64,000 nucleotides of DNA from Pacificoceanicola sp048553275. GTDB taxonomy: Bacteria; Pseudomonadota; Alphaproteobacteria; Rhodobacterales; Rhodobacteraceae. The translations under genes were made by a program, and so were the position numbers. Where the stretch lies: NCBI RefSeq assembly GCF_048553275.1, contig NZ_JBLZMW010000016.1:62001-126000 (forward strand), read 5' to 3'. Positions within the stretch are counted from its first letter, which is position 1; each line of letters opens with the position of its first letter. Under the pieces are notes generated by a model. The model saw only the letters and a list, made by a program, of their open reading frames with translations. It searched no databases and had not been told where the DNA came from. This document shows positions 53,450 to 61,754 of the stretch, in pieces.

Positions 53450-54166
53450 TCAGTCGTCCATCGCGACGTCGACACCGAGCCAGCCGGGAAGATGTCCGAT
53501 GTCGGGCAGGACCACATCCGCATGGGGGGCCAGCGCCGAGGCGCGGGCGGGGCCGGTGAGCACCCCGACTGTCTTCATGCCCGCCGCGCGGCCCGCGATC
53601 AGGTCGTGGGTGCTGTCGCCGACCATGACGCAGCGCTCCGGCGCGTGGCCGGTGGCGTCCGAGAAGGCGAGGAGCGGCGCGGGCGAGGGTTTGGCGCCAA
53701 AGCCGCTGTCGAACCCGGCGATGAAATCGAAAAGCGGGGCGATCCCGGCGGTGTCGAGGTGCGCGCGGGCCGCCTCTTCGGTGTCATTGGTCATCAACCC
53801 GAGTGCGAAGCCCTGCGTCTTGAGGGCTGTGAAGAACGCGGGAAGCGGCACCGTGGGTGCCAGCGGCGCGTCCTTGGCCAGGTCCGTCAGCAGCGCCTCG
53901 ATCTGCGGCAGGCTGTGATCGGGCAGGGCGGCGGAGAGGCATTCGGCGGCTTCGCGGTTGGTCCCGGCGATGACCGGGCTGCTGGGGGCGAAGCTCTGGC
54001 TGTCGAGATCGAAGTGCGTGGCCCGGGCCAGGGTCGCCCTGCGGTCCGGATCGCCATCCGAGAGATGGTCGATGACCGAAATGGCCCAGGTGTTCCAGGT
54101 GTCCCCGAAATGAAAGAGGGTGCCGTCCTTGTCGAAGAGCAGCGCGGAGACGGCGCGTTGCGTCAT
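53450..54166 (-). CDS. HAD-family hydrolase (phosphoglycolate phosphatase-like)
   Basis: A 238-residue phosphatase. Motif I LLFDKDGTLF with nucleophile Asp, motif II LGLMTNDTEE, motif III/IV GAKPSPAPLLAFSDATG and CVMVGDSTHDLIAGRAAGM. It has an alpha-helical C1 cap. The ATG at 54166 overlaps the DUF3572 stop (ATGA); the frame also reaches a TTG at 54172. Substrate unknown. Confidence 0.9.
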   Translation of the reverse strand: MTQRAVSALLFDKDGTLFHFGDTWNTWAISVIDHLSDGDPDRRATLARATHFDLDSQSFAPSSPVIAGTNREAAECLSAALPDHSLPQIEALLTDLAKDAPLAPTVPLPAFFTALKTQGFALGLMTNDTEEAARAHLDTAGIAPLFDFIAGFDSGFGAKPSPAPLLAFSDATGHAPERCVMVGDSTHDLIAGRAAGMKTVGVLTGPARASALAPHADVVLPDIGHLPGWLGVDVAMDD

Positions 54167-54447
54167 GTCCAATGCACCATGTCTCCTCCGGGTAGAAGTG
54201 CGCGCGCGCGCATCAATCTATCGTAGGGCAGCGATTCCGCGTCGCAGAAAGCGATCACCCATTCATCATTCATTAACAGAAAGTCGAGAACCGATCCCTG
54301 GAAGGCGGGATCTTCGAGATTCTGGCGAAAATCGCTGATATTTGCGCCGGTTGAGCCCAAAAACACCGGTAAAAGCTCATCATTGCCCGCAAGCCAGGCC
54401 ACGGCTTGCAGTCCGATCATGTCGGCGGTTTCTCGCTCTGCATTCAT
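54163..54447 (-). CDS. DUF3572 protein
   Basis: A 94-residue helical protein: IGLQAVAWLAGNDELLPVFLGSTG, SVLDFLLMNDEWVIAFCDAESLP and ALLPGGDMVHW match DUF3572, a small alphaproteobacterial family of unknown function. It sits between a PleD-like gene (divergent) and the HAD gene, to which it is coupled by a 4-base overlap. The frame is open far upstream, but that part is the shadow of the cyclase gene. Confidence 0.88.
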   Translation of the reverse strand: MNAERETADMIGLQAVAWLAGNDELLPVFLGSTGANISDFRQNLEDPAFQGSVLDFLLMNDEWVIAFCDAESLPYDRLMRARALLPGGDMVHWT

Positions 54448-54546
54448 TTTGATCAATTTCCGAAAGGGTTTCTTAACCAATGTGGAGCAAATCTGACACT
54501 GCGGAAAGGTACAAGCGCAAGGGGCGTTTTTGTTAGGATGAATTGA

Positions 54547-56034
54547 ATGACAGGACGAATTCTGGTTGTCGATGCGGTTCCGACAAACCGCATTATCCTG
54601 CGGGTCAAGCTTTCTGCCGCCTTTTATGAGGTGTCGCAGGCCGCCAGCGGTCAAGCGGCGCTGAAAATGTTCCGCAAGGCCCGGCCAGACGTTGTCATCG
54701 CAGCAGCCAGCCTGCCGGACATGTCGGGGCGCGCCCTGATCGAGAAGATTCGCACCCTGGCGGGCGACATGCGGCTGCCGGTGGTGCTCATGCATGACAG
54801 CAACGATGTGAACGAGCGGCTGATGTCGCTGGCGGCGGGGGCGGACGATGTTCTGTCCAAGCCGCTGGACGAGCTGGTGATGCTGGCGCGGCTGCGCTCG
54901 CTGCTGAGGGCGCGTGATGCGGAGGCCGAGCTGCAGTTGCGCGACGACACCCGCAGGGCGCTCGGGCTGCGCGAGCAGGCAAGCGAATTCGAGACGCCGG
55001 GGCTGGTGCGGATGATCTCTGCCGGGACGGGCACCGCGCTGCGCCGTCTTCAGGTCGAGCTGCATCACCGGATGCGCGACACCATCGAGCTTTGCCCCAT
55101 GGACGAGGCACAGAAGATCATGGGCCCGGTGCCCGATGTCTTTGTCATCGTCGAAGGCGAGACCGGCGAGGGCGAGGGGCTCAAGCTGCTGCCGCAGATC
55201 CGGTCCAACCGCACGCTGCGCCATTCGGCGCTGATCTACGTGGCACAGCCCGAGCAGCGCAAGGAGGCGGCGGCGGCGTTGGACATGGGGGCGAACGACC
55301 TTCTGGCCACCGGACCGGACCCCGAAGAGCTGAGTCTGCGTCTCAAGAAGCAGATCGCCCGCAAGCGCACCAATGACCGGTTGCGGGCCAATATGCAGGA
55401 CGGGCTGCGCGCGGCCGTCTGCGATCCGCTGACCGGGCTGTACAACCGGCGCTATGCCATGCCGCATTTGCAGCGGCTGGCCGAGCGGGCGGATACGCAG
55501 GGGCGCGATTACGGGCTGCTGCTGCTGGATCTCGATCACTTCAAGATGGTCAATGACACGTTCGGCCATGCCGCCGGAGACGCGGTGTTGCAGGAGGTGT
55601 CCAAGCGCCTGCTCGACAATCTGCGCGCCGCCGATCTCGTGGCGCGTTATGGCGGGGAAGAGTTCCTGGTGGCGATGCCGGACACCTCGCGCGAGCAGGC
55701 GCAGCGCACGGCGGAGCGGCTGTGCCGGGTGATGGCGGATCGGCCGATCATCCTGCCGACCGGAGAGACGCTGACCGTGACGCTGAGCATCGGCGTGGCG
55801 ATCGGACGGTCCGGTCATGGCGACGAGCCGATGCAATTGATCGAAGGCGCGGATCAGGCGCTCTATGCGGCCAAGAACAAGGGGCGCAACACGCTTGTCA
55901 TGGCCGATACGGTGACGGTTTTGTCAAAGCGTACGCGCTCCACGCCGGGGCGGAGCTTTCCCGGTCCGAATACCGGCGGCGGTGGCGGCGCGCTGGGCTG
56001 GACAGAGCCGAGGGATGTAAAGAGCGGCGGCTGA
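54547..56034 (+). CDS. PleD-like diguanylate cyclase with degenerate receiver
   Basis: A 495-residue protein: receiver 1 (1-125), receiver-like 2 (about 155-270), GGDEF domain (about 300-460), Gly-rich tail. The cyclase is intact: signature RYGGEEF, DPLTGLYNRRYAM, and inhibitory RxxD site RAAD five residues before GGEEF. In receiver 1 the residue aligned with PleD Asp53 is Ala53 (VVIAAASLPDMSG), and only one of the two acidic pocket residues remains (VVDAVP), while Lys in LSKPLDE is kept. So phosphorylation control of the usual kind is unlikely. Confidence 0.92.
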   Translation: MTGRILVVDAVPTNRIILRVKLSAAFYEVSQAASGQAALKMFRKARPDVVIAAASLPDMSGRALIEKIRTLAGDMRLPVVLMHDSNDVNERLMSLAAGADDVLSKPLDELVMLARLRSLLRARDAEAELQLRDDTRRALGLREQASEFETPGLVRMISAGTGTALRRLQVELHHRMRDTIELCPMDEAQKIMGPVPDVFVIVEGETGEGEGLKLLPQIRSNRTLRHSALIYVAQPEQRKEAAAALDMGANDLLATGPDPEELSLRLKKQIARKRTNDRLRANMQDGLRAAVCDPLTGLYNRRYAMPHLQRLAERADTQGRDYGLLLLDLDHFKMVNDTFGHAAGDAVLQEVSKRLLDNLRAADLVARYGGEEFLVAMPDTSREQAQRTAERLCRVMADRPIILPTGETLTVTLSIGVAIGRSGHGDEPMQLIEGADQALYAAKNKGRNTLVMADTVTVLSKRTRSTPGRSFPGPNTGGGGGALGWTEPRDVKSGG

Positions 56035-56070
56035 TCCGCCTGGTTTCGTGGCGCTGGTGATGTGTTCAGT

Positions 56071-56100
56071 CCTCGCAACCCGACCGGGTGTGAGGATTTT
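56071..56100 (+). terminator. Terminator after the cyclase gene
   Basis: CCTCGCAACCCG / CGGGTGTGAGG near-perfect stem followed by ATTTTG, 37 bases after the stop. Confidence 0.65.
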
Positions 56101-56151
56101 GTTTCCGGGGCGGCGGAATCCGGCGCCCGCGCTCCCGGTCCGGCGAGGCGA

Positions 56152-56703
56152 TCAGCGCTGTTTGTCCGAATGCCAGCGGTTGCGGCGCTCCTGCAGATGG
56201 TCGATTTCGCGCGCCAGCCGTGCGGCATAGGCGGCGCGTGCCTCGGGGGTGAGTGAGGCGAGGTAGGCGTTCAGCACCTGCTGCCCCACCTGCTGCCGCT
56301 CCGTGGCGCGGGCGCTCTGGCGATCGAGGATTGCCATCATCGCCGCGCTGTCGAAGCGGTCGGCGCGCAGCACCGCGAGGGCATCGCGATAATCCTGAAT
56401 GAGATCCTGACGATCCTTGCCGTGCTGATCGCGCCGCTCGGAGAAATCGCGCTTCAGATCGCGCCAGACCGCGCGCCGCTGATCTGCGTCGAGCGCCCGG
56501 GTGTAGGGCATGACATAATCTGCGCCGCCGCGTTCGGGGCCACGCGGGGGCGCGCCCCGCAGCATGAGGCCGACGGCAAGGCCGATGACCGCGAGATTGA
56601 GGGCGAGCGACACGAAAAGCAGCGCCCGCAGCCAGCGGCGTTTGCCCGTCGGCCTGTCCGGTCCGGTGCCGCCATCGGCGGGCTGCTTTGGATCATCCAT
56701 CAT
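56152..56703 (-). CDS. ZraP/CnrX-like periplasmic metal-sensor-type protein
   Basis: A 183-residue protein with one N-terminal transmembrane helix (WLRALLFVSLALNLAVIGLAVGLML) and a periplasmic all-helical part rich in Arg/Asp/Gln (LKRDFSERRDQHGKDRQDLI, QQVGQQVLNAYLASLTPEARAAYA). This matches the 'periplasmic heavy-metal sensor' (CnrX/ZraP) group. It follows an ECF sigma and an anti-sigma-like gene by 4 bases, as in cnrYXH-type circuits. Confidence 0.82.
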   Translation of the reverse strand: MMDDPKQPADGGTGPDRPTGKRRWLRALLFVSLALNLAVIGLAVGLMLRGAPPRGPERGGADYVMPYTRALDADQRRAVWRDLKRDFSERRDQHGKDRQDLIQDYRDALAVLRADRFDSAAMMAILDRQSARATERQQVGQQVLNAYLASLTPEARAAYAARLAREIDHLQERRNRWHSDKQR

Positions 56704-56707
56704 GTGA

Positions 56708-57082
56708 TCAGCCTTCCATCATCGCAAGGTCAAAGCCTGACATCGGTTCGACGCCGTAGCTGTCAAGCCCGGCCGCATCCAGACCGAGATAGCCGCTGAG
56801 GCTCGCCGGTGGGCTGATGCCGATCCAGAGACCCACCGCGCAGGCGCTGACCAGGCCCGCGGCACCGGGCCAGCCGCCGAAGGTATGCAGAAGCTGGCGC
56901 AGCAGCCCGGGCGCGGGGGCGGGCGGCGCGCGGCGGGGCGCGGGCATGACTGCCACGGCCTGCGCCTCGATCCGGGCCATGAAATCACCGGACGGCAAAG
57001 GGGCGTCGGCCTTCGCGGCCTCGAAGAAATCATCGAGCCCGGCAGCATCGCTCCACAGCTTGTCATCCTTGCGCTTCGTCAT
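56708..57082 (-). CDS. Probable anti-sigma factor, single-span
   Basis: A 124-residue protein. A soluble N-terminus (LWSDAAGLDDFFEAAKADAP, FMARIEAQAVAV) precedes a hydrophobic segment (GAAGLVSACAVGLWIGI) and a periplasmic tail ending DLAMMEG. Its start overlaps the ECF sigma gene by 20 bases. Sequence shows no classical anti-sigma motif; the role is inferred from position and topology. Confidence 0.7.
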   Translation of the reverse strand: MTKRKDDKLWSDAAGLDDFFEAAKADAPLPSGDFMARIEAQAVAVMPAPRRAPPAPAPGLLRQLLHTFGGWPGAAGLVSACAVGLWIGISPPASLSGYLGLDAAGLDSYGVEPMSGFDLAMMEG

Positions 57083-57671
57083 CGTCCTCAAACCCCAATT
57101 CATCGCGCCGCCCCGAGAGCAGCGCCTCCAGCATCCGTTTGCCGCGCGCGGTGAGACTTTCCACCGCGCGCGGGCCTATGTCCATGATCTGCGCGATCTC
57201 GGGGTTCGAAAGCCCCTCGATGTGACGCAGGATGACCGCCTGGCGCTGGCGGTCCGGCAGCTGATCGAGCGCGCCTTGCAGCGCCTGCGCGCGGGCGCGG
57301 CTCTGCATGGCCGCTGCCGCCGAGGGTGTTTCGTCCACCGGCTCGGGAATGGCGTCGAGCGCCGGTCCGCCGTGCCGCCTGCGCAGGCGGTCGATGCACA
57401 GGTTGGCGGTGACCCGGTAGAGCCAGGTGGTCACCTGCGCCTCGCCCGCGCGCCAGTCCGGCGCGATGCGCCAGAGCTTGAGCAATGCGTCCTGGGCCAC
57501 GTCCTCGGCCTCGGCGCGGTCGCCGCCAAGCATCCGCAGCGCATGGGCAAAAACCCGGGGGCCGAGACGCGCAGTCAAGGCGCGGGCCGCCATGGCATCG
57601 CCCGCCGCATAGGCCGCGAGCAGCGCGTCGTCGCTCAGATCGCTCATGGCGTCATAGGGCATCGGGTCCAT
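57063..57671 (-). CDS. ECF RNA polymerase sigma factor
   Basis: A 202-residue sigma-70 family factor. Region 2: AEDVAQDALLKLWRI and VTTWLYRVTANLCIDRLRR; region 4: ALDQLPDRQRQAVILRHIEGLSNPEIAQIM followed by AVESLTARGKRML. It is not EcfG-like. Starts possible at 57671, 57662 and 57647; none has a clear ribosome site. Forms a unit with the anti-sigma-like and ZraP-like genes, probably sensing metal or envelope state. Confidence 0.9.
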   Translation of the reverse strand: MDPMPYDAMSDLSDDALLAAYAAGDAMAARALTARLGPRVFAHALRMLGGDRAEAEDVAQDALLKLWRIAPDWRAGEAQVTTWLYRVTANLCIDRLRRRHGGPALDAIPEPVDETPSAAAAMQSRARAQALQGALDQLPDRQRQAVILRHIEGLSNPEIAQIMDIGPRAVESLTARGKRMLEALLSGRRDELGFEDDDEAQG

Positions 57672-57796
57672 TCCATCGCGCTACCGCGCCCGGAGGCGCG
57701 GCGCAAGATTGGCTTTGCGCCGGCCGGACGCGCCCGCCGCGCCGGTGCATGGGTGGCATCGGCGGGAACGGGCGGGCGGTCCGGCCCTGCGGGCGG

Positions 57797-58414
57797 TTAC
57801 TGCATCCACCAGGGCGCGCGGTCGCCCCCGCCCATACGGCCATGGCCGCGCTCGCCGCCATGGTCTTTGTCGTGGCCGTTCCAGCGGCTGTGCTGACGCT
57901 CTCCGCCATCGCCGCGCTTTCCGCCCCAGTGGCGCATTTTCGATTGCGCGGACTGGATTTCTTCGAGGCTCACGGCACCGTCTTCATCGGCGTCGAGCTT
58001 CTTGAGCATACGGTCCTGGCCCGGGCCCATCGCCGCCGCTTCTTCTGCGCTGATCTTGCCGTCCTGGTCGGTGTCCATGCGCTTGAGCATGGCATCGGCG
58101 CGGGCAGCCTTGCGGGCGGCTTCGCGCTCGGCGCGGGCCTTGTCTGCATAGGCGCTCATTTCTTCGGCGGAGAGAAAGCCGTCCTTGTCGGTATCGGCCG
58201 CGGTGAAGCGGGCCTGCTTGAAGGCGTCGATTTCCGCAGGTGTGATCTTGCCGTCGCCGTCGGTATCGACCTGTGCGAACCATGTTTCCATCATGGCGCC
58301 GCGCATGCCGGAGCCGCGCTCCATGTCGCCGCCACGGGCCTGTGCCATGCCAGCCGTGCCCAGGATCAGGACCAGCGCACCGGTCACTACAGTCTTTGCG
58401 GTCTTCATCGTCAT
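57797..58414 (-). CDS. Exported EF-hand protein
   Basis: A 205-residue secreted protein. Signal peptide (TVVTGALVLILGTAGMAQA), then four EF-hand loops, all with proper ligands: DTDGDGKITPAE, DTDKDGFLSAEE, DTDQDGKISAEE and DADEDGAVSLEE, in two pairs joined by a Lys/Arg/Ala-rich helix. The last 45 residues are His/Gly/Arg-rich (GGERGHGRMGGGD), a possible metal-binding tail. It lies 125 bases upstream of the ECF gene on the same strand and may be in its circuit. Confidence 0.9.
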   Translation of the reverse strand: MTMKTAKTVVTGALVLILGTAGMAQARGGDMERGSGMRGAMMETWFAQVDTDGDGKITPAEIDAFKQARFTAADTDKDGFLSAEEMSAYADKARAEREAARKAARADAMLKRMDTDQDGKISAEEAAAMGPGQDRMLKKLDADEDGAVSLEEIQSAQSKMRHWGGKRGDGGERQHSRWNGHDKDHGGERGHGRMGGGDRAPWWMQ

Positions 58415-58652
58415 CTTTCAGGTTCCTTCCTGCTCGCGTTTTCGCGGATTGAAAGACATCCCGTTCGGGCGTCCATGCAGGCTTACACGCGCCAGCCCGC
58501 AGGTTCCGTCGCTCCGGCGCAAAGTTTTTTGCAAAAGGCCTTCGGTGCAGGGATCACGGGCCTGTGTGACATCCCGCCGCAAGGACATTTTGAACCCTTC
58601 TTTTCACGCGGACGTTTGCCCATACTTGTAAACTTGGACCGATGAGGACCGC
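58415..58652. promoter_or_regulatory. Divergent promoter region, EF-hand / DUF983
   Basis: 238 bases between divergent genes. AGGAA precedes the EF-hand start and GAGGA the DUF983 start. No defined operator or sigma site could be recognised. Confidence 0.4.
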
Positions 58653-59042
58653 ATGACAGAAGAAGAATTGAATGCCGAGCGGCCGTTCTGGCCGACCCTT
58701 TACAAGGGCTGGCGCCGCCGTTGTCCGAAATGTGGCTCGGGTCCCTTGCTGACCGGGTATCTCAAGGTGCGCGATCATTGTCCGGTCTGCCGGGAAGATC
58801 TGCATCACCACCGCGCGGATGACGGGCCGGCCTATCTTACGATTCTCATCGTGGGGCATCTGATGGCGCCGCTGCTGCTGATGGTCTTCACGCGGTTTCG
58901 GCCCGAACCGCTGATCCTGTTCACGATCTTTGCGGTTGGCTCTGTCGGATTGTCGCTTTATCTTCTGCCACGATTGAAAGGGGCGATCGTGGCTTTCCAG
59001 TGGGCGCGCGGCATGCATGGATTTGCACCCCCAGCATCGTGA
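58653..59042 (+). CDS. DUF983 membrane protein
   Basis: A 129-residue protein. A zinc-ribbon-like N-terminus (RRRCPKCGSGPLL, DHCPVCREDLHHHRADDGPAY) is followed by two membrane helices (LTILIVGHLMAPLLLMVF and LILFTIFAVGSVGLSLYLL). This is the full DUF983 family pattern. Function unknown. Followed 12 bases later by a NUDIX gene. Confidence 0.93.
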   Translation: MTEEELNAERPFWPTLYKGWRRRCPKCGSGPLLTGYLKVRDHCPVCREDLHHHRADDGPAYLTILIVGHLMAPLLLMVFTRFRPEPLILFTIFAVGSVGLSLYLLPRLKGAIVAFQWARGMHGFAPPAS

Positions 59043-59054
59043 CGCCGGGGGCCC

Positions 59055-59777
59055 ATGAGTAGCACAGACACCGAAACCGCGAACCCGGTCGACAAGACCG
59101 CCATCCGTGATGCCGCGACGGTGATCGTGGTGCGCGATCGTGGCGCGCGTCCAAGCGTGTTGATGGGCCAGCGCGGCGCGAATGCCGCGTTCATGCCGAA
59201 TAAATTCGTCTTCCCCGGCGGCGCCGTGGACAGCGGCGATGCGCAGGTCGCGCTGGCGCGGCCGTTGCCGCCGCTCTGTGCAAGCCGGCTCCAGGAAGAG
59301 GCGCCCGGCGCAAGGGCCGCCGCGCTTGCCGTGGCCGCCGTGCGGGAGCTTTGGGAAGAAACCGGGCAGATCCTTGGCGCTCCGGCGCCTTGGCCGTCGG
59401 ATATTCCCGAAGATTGGCTGACCTTTGCCGGAACCGGCCATCGCCCGGCTGCGGACGCGCTGCAATTCGTGTTTCGTGCCATCACCCCACCGGGCCGGCC
59501 CCGGCGCTTCGACGCACGGTTCTTCCTCGTGGATGCGGAGGCGTTGCAGTCGGATCTGGACGATTTCGACGCTGCGGCGGACGAGCTGTCGCATCTGCAA
59601 TGGATCCCGCTTGATGAGGTGCGCAGCTTTGATCTGCCGTTCATCACCGAGGTGGTGCTGGCCGAGGTCGCGGCGCGGTTGCATGAGCCGGGCCCGCCGG
59701 ATTCGGTGCCCTTCTTCCGCAACAACGACGAAGCCAGCCTGTTCCTGCGCCTGCGTGGCGGTCGCCTGCCGGAATAA
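59055..59777 (+). CDS. NUDIX hydrolase
   Basis: A 240-residue hydrolase. The NUDIX box is present as AAALAVAAVRELWEETGQILG (REL-x-EE-x-G core), with an N-terminal strand ATVIVVRDRGARPSVLMGQRG and FVFPGGAVDSGD. It is longer than MutT and nearer the Nudt19/CoA-diphosphatase-like group, judged only by length and FPGG context. Substrate unknown. Confidence 0.9.
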   Translation: MSSTDTETANPVDKTAIRDAATVIVVRDRGARPSVLMGQRGANAAFMPNKFVFPGGAVDSGDAQVALARPLPPLCASRLQEEAPGARAAALAVAAVRELWEETGQILGAPAPWPSDIPEDWLTFAGTGHRPAADALQFVFRAITPPGRPRRFDARFFLVDAEALQSDLDDFDAAADELSHLQWIPLDEVRSFDLPFITEVVLAEVAARLHEPGPPDSVPFFRNNDEASLFLRLRGGRLPE

Positions 59778-59867
59778 GGCGAAATTTCCTTGCAATTTTC
59801 GCTGTTACGCCGATGTTAAGAGTCGTCAGCGCACAAAGGCCCGGTATTAGAGGGTTTTTGCGCCGCC

Positions 59868-60470
59868 ATGATGCATGGGCTTATATTCAAGACATTCCAG
59901 GTGTTTATCGAGGACACGTATGGCTTGGACACCTGGATTGCGATCGCCGAAGCGGCTGATCTCGATCCGTCGGAGTTCGAGGCCATGCTGAGCTACGAGC
60001 ACAAGCTCCTGGCGACCCTGGTTCGCTCGACGGAGCAGGTGCTTGGCAAGGTTGGCGTGCAATTTCTCGAAGACATCGGCACCTATCTTGTGTCGCATCC
60101 AAACCGCGAGGGGCTGCGGCGACTGTTGCGGTTTGGTGGCGACGATTTCATCGAGTTCCTGCATTCGCTGGACGATCTGCCGGGGCGTGCGCGGCTGGCG
60201 GTGCCCAACCTCATGTTGCCGGAGATGGAGCTGATCGAAGCGGACCCGACGCATTTCGTGCTCAACGTGGTCGGGAACATGAAGTCCTTTTCCTATGTCA
60301 TGGTCGGCGTCATGCGGGCGATGGCGGACGACTATGGTGCGCTTGTTCTTCTTGATCACAAGGGGTGCGAGTCGAGTAACCTGCAGCGGATCGAGATCAC
60401 GGTGGTCGAGACCGCCTTTGCGGAGGGCCGCAATTTCGAGCTGAGCGCGGCGCAGGGGACGTCGGTATGA
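59868..60470 (+). CDS. H-NOX-family protein lacking the axial heme histidine
   Basis: A 200-residue protein with the heme-NO-binding fold signature (MHGLIFKTFQVFIEDTYGLDTWIAI). In heme-binding members the sequence around the axial ligand is FL-x-x-LDDLH; here it reads FLHSLDDLPGRA, so the ligand position is Pro105, with the only nearby His at 99. The YxSxR propionate motif also appears absent (VVGNMK). It overlaps a GGDEF cyclase gene (ATGA). Known H-NOX/cyclase pairs regulate c-di-GMP in response to NO; this one may sense differently. Confidence 0.88.
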   Translation: MMHGLIFKTFQVFIEDTYGLDTWIAIAEAADLDPSEFEAMLSYEHKLLATLVRSTEQVLGKVGVQFLEDIGTYLVSHPNREGLRRLLRFGGDDFIEFLHSLDDLPGRARLAVPNLMLPEMELIEADPTHFVLNVVGNMKSFSYVMVGVMRAMADDYGALVLLDHKGCESSNLQRIEITVVETAFAEGRNFELSAAQGTSV

Positions 60471-61471
60471 CCATCAGCAGAAATGTTCTCAGTGCGCTCT
60501 GTCCGATGCATGTCGCACTTGACCCGATGGGGCGGATCATCGGCTCGGGGGCGACGCTTGCCAAGCTGCAAATGCCGCCGCTGAAAGGGGCGTATTTCCT
60601 CGAAGCCTTTGACCTGTACCGTCCGCGCGGGATCGCTTCGATGGAGCACCTCCTGTCGGCGCGCGGCCGGAAACTTCATATCCGTTTGCGCAATCAGAAA
60701 CGCACCCAGCTCAAGGGGGTCGTGGCCGCCGATGGTGCGGGGGGCGCAGTGGTCAACATGTCTTTTGGCATATCGGTGATCGACGCGGTGCGCGACTATT
60801 CCCTCACCAGCACCGATTTCGCGGCGACGGATCTGGCGGTGGAGATGCTTTACCTCGTTGAGGCGAAAACGGCTGCGATGAATTCGTCACTGCATCTGAA
60901 TACCCGGCTGCAGGGCGCCAAGACGGAGGCAGAACGGCGCGCTGCGACCGATGGGCTCACCGGCCTGGTCAATCGCACGGCGCTGGATCAGGTGCTGGAG
61001 CGCCTGTGCCGGGGGGGGCAGCCCTTTGCGCTCATGCATATGGATCTCGATTTCTTCAAGCAGGTCAATGACACCTACGGTCATGCGGCGGGCGACATGG
61101 TGCTGCGGCAAGTTGCCCAGATTATGCGGGATGTGACGCGCAAGGACGATACCGCCGCGCGCATCGGTGGCGATGAATTCGTTCTGATTTTTCCCGAATT
61201 GACCAACCGGGAGCGCCTCGCGGCGATTGCGGAACGATTGATAGAGAGAATCGAACGGCCAGTGATTCACGACGGGCGGGCCTGCCATGTTTCGGCGAGT
61301 ATCGGGATCACGATCGTACGAAGCGAGGAGATTTTACCCGGTGTCGTTTTGGAGCTGGCTGACCAGGCGCTTTACGCCTCCAAACGCGGCGGACGGGCAC
61401 AATATTCGTTCCATGATCCGCGTCAGGACGATGGAGATTCCGGGGGCGGCGCGATGCTGGCGGGAGAATGA
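60467..61471 (+). CDS. Diguanylate cyclase with H-NOX-associated N-terminus
   Basis: A 334-residue cytosolic cyclase. Residues 1-125 look like the HNOBA (H-NOX-associated, PAS-like) domain: HVALDPMGRIIGSG, KGAYFLEAFDLYRPRGIASM. A helix at 125-155 leads to the GGDEF domain: TDGLTGLVNRTALD, DLDFFKQVNDTYGHAAGD, active-site RIGGDEF, and inhibitory RxxD site RKDD five residues upstream. It should make c-di-GMP under control of the H-NOX-like protein. Confidence 0.93.
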   Translation: MTISRNVLSALCPMHVALDPMGRIIGSGATLAKLQMPPLKGAYFLEAFDLYRPRGIASMEHLLSARGRKLHIRLRNQKRTQLKGVVAADGAGGAVVNMSFGISVIDAVRDYSLTSTDFAATDLAVEMLYLVEAKTAAMNSSLHLNTRLQGAKTEAERRAATDGLTGLVNRTALDQVLERLCRGGQPFALMHMDLDFFKQVNDTYGHAAGDMVLRQVAQIMRDVTRKDDTAARIGGDEFVLIFPELTNRERLAAIAERLIERIERPVIHDGRACHVSASIGITIVRSEEILPGVVLELADQALYASKRGGRAQYSFHDPRQDDGDSGGGAMLAGE

Positions 61472-61532
61472 ATTTTTTCCGGTTTAAGGGCTTGATCCCC
61501 GCCAATTCGCAAAGTAGATAGCGCTCCACAGT

Positions 61533-61607
61533 TGGGGTGTAGCCAAGTGGTAAGGCAGCGGTTTTTGGTACCGTGTACCGTAGGTTCGAATCCTACCACC
61601 CCAGCCA
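61533..61607 (+). tRNA. tRNA-Gln (TTG)
   Basis: Cloverleaf is complete: acceptor TGGGGTG pairs with CACCCCA-type 3' end, D-arm AGCCAAGTGGTAAGGC, anticodon stem GCGGT/ACCGT with loop TTTTGGT (anticodon TTG), T-arm with GGTTCGAATCC. CCA is encoded (61605-61607). Confidence 0.95.
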
Positions 61608-61754
61608 AATGCTACCAAAAATTGAAGAACACTGCCGTGAGGCCCTTGAAAACAAGGGCTTTTAGGGTTCATGCCATCCCGAGCCAGATGCCGTAACCCG
61701 CCCTGTGACACAGGGTATGACACATGGTGTGACACATCATGCGTCGCGAGGGCC
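61608..61754. other. Junction after tRNA-Gln
   Basis: No intact gene. This 147-base stretch separates the tRNA 3' end from a decayed transporter gene and contains a 12-bp tandem repeat. It is the expected position for the end of an integrated element. Confidence 0.5.
61706..61741 (+). repeat. Three tandem 12-bp TGACACA repeats
   Basis: TGACACAGGGTA, TGACACATGGTG and TGACACATCATG start at 61706, 61718 and 61730. Such short direct repeats next to a tRNA resemble integrase arm-binding sites. Confidence 0.6.

Noticed and set aside
54448..55836. Long N-terminal extension of the DUF3572 frame
   Set aside because: This part is antisense to the PleD-like cyclase; only the last 94 codons match a known family and have a start codon in place.
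59868..60470. Calling this a normal heme NO sensor
   Set aside because: The axial His position is Pro and the propionate-binding motif is missing, so heme binding should not be assumed.
61706..61741. Short direct repeats as a CRISPR array
   Set aside because: Units are 12 bp and contiguous without spacers; they do not fit CRISPR structure.
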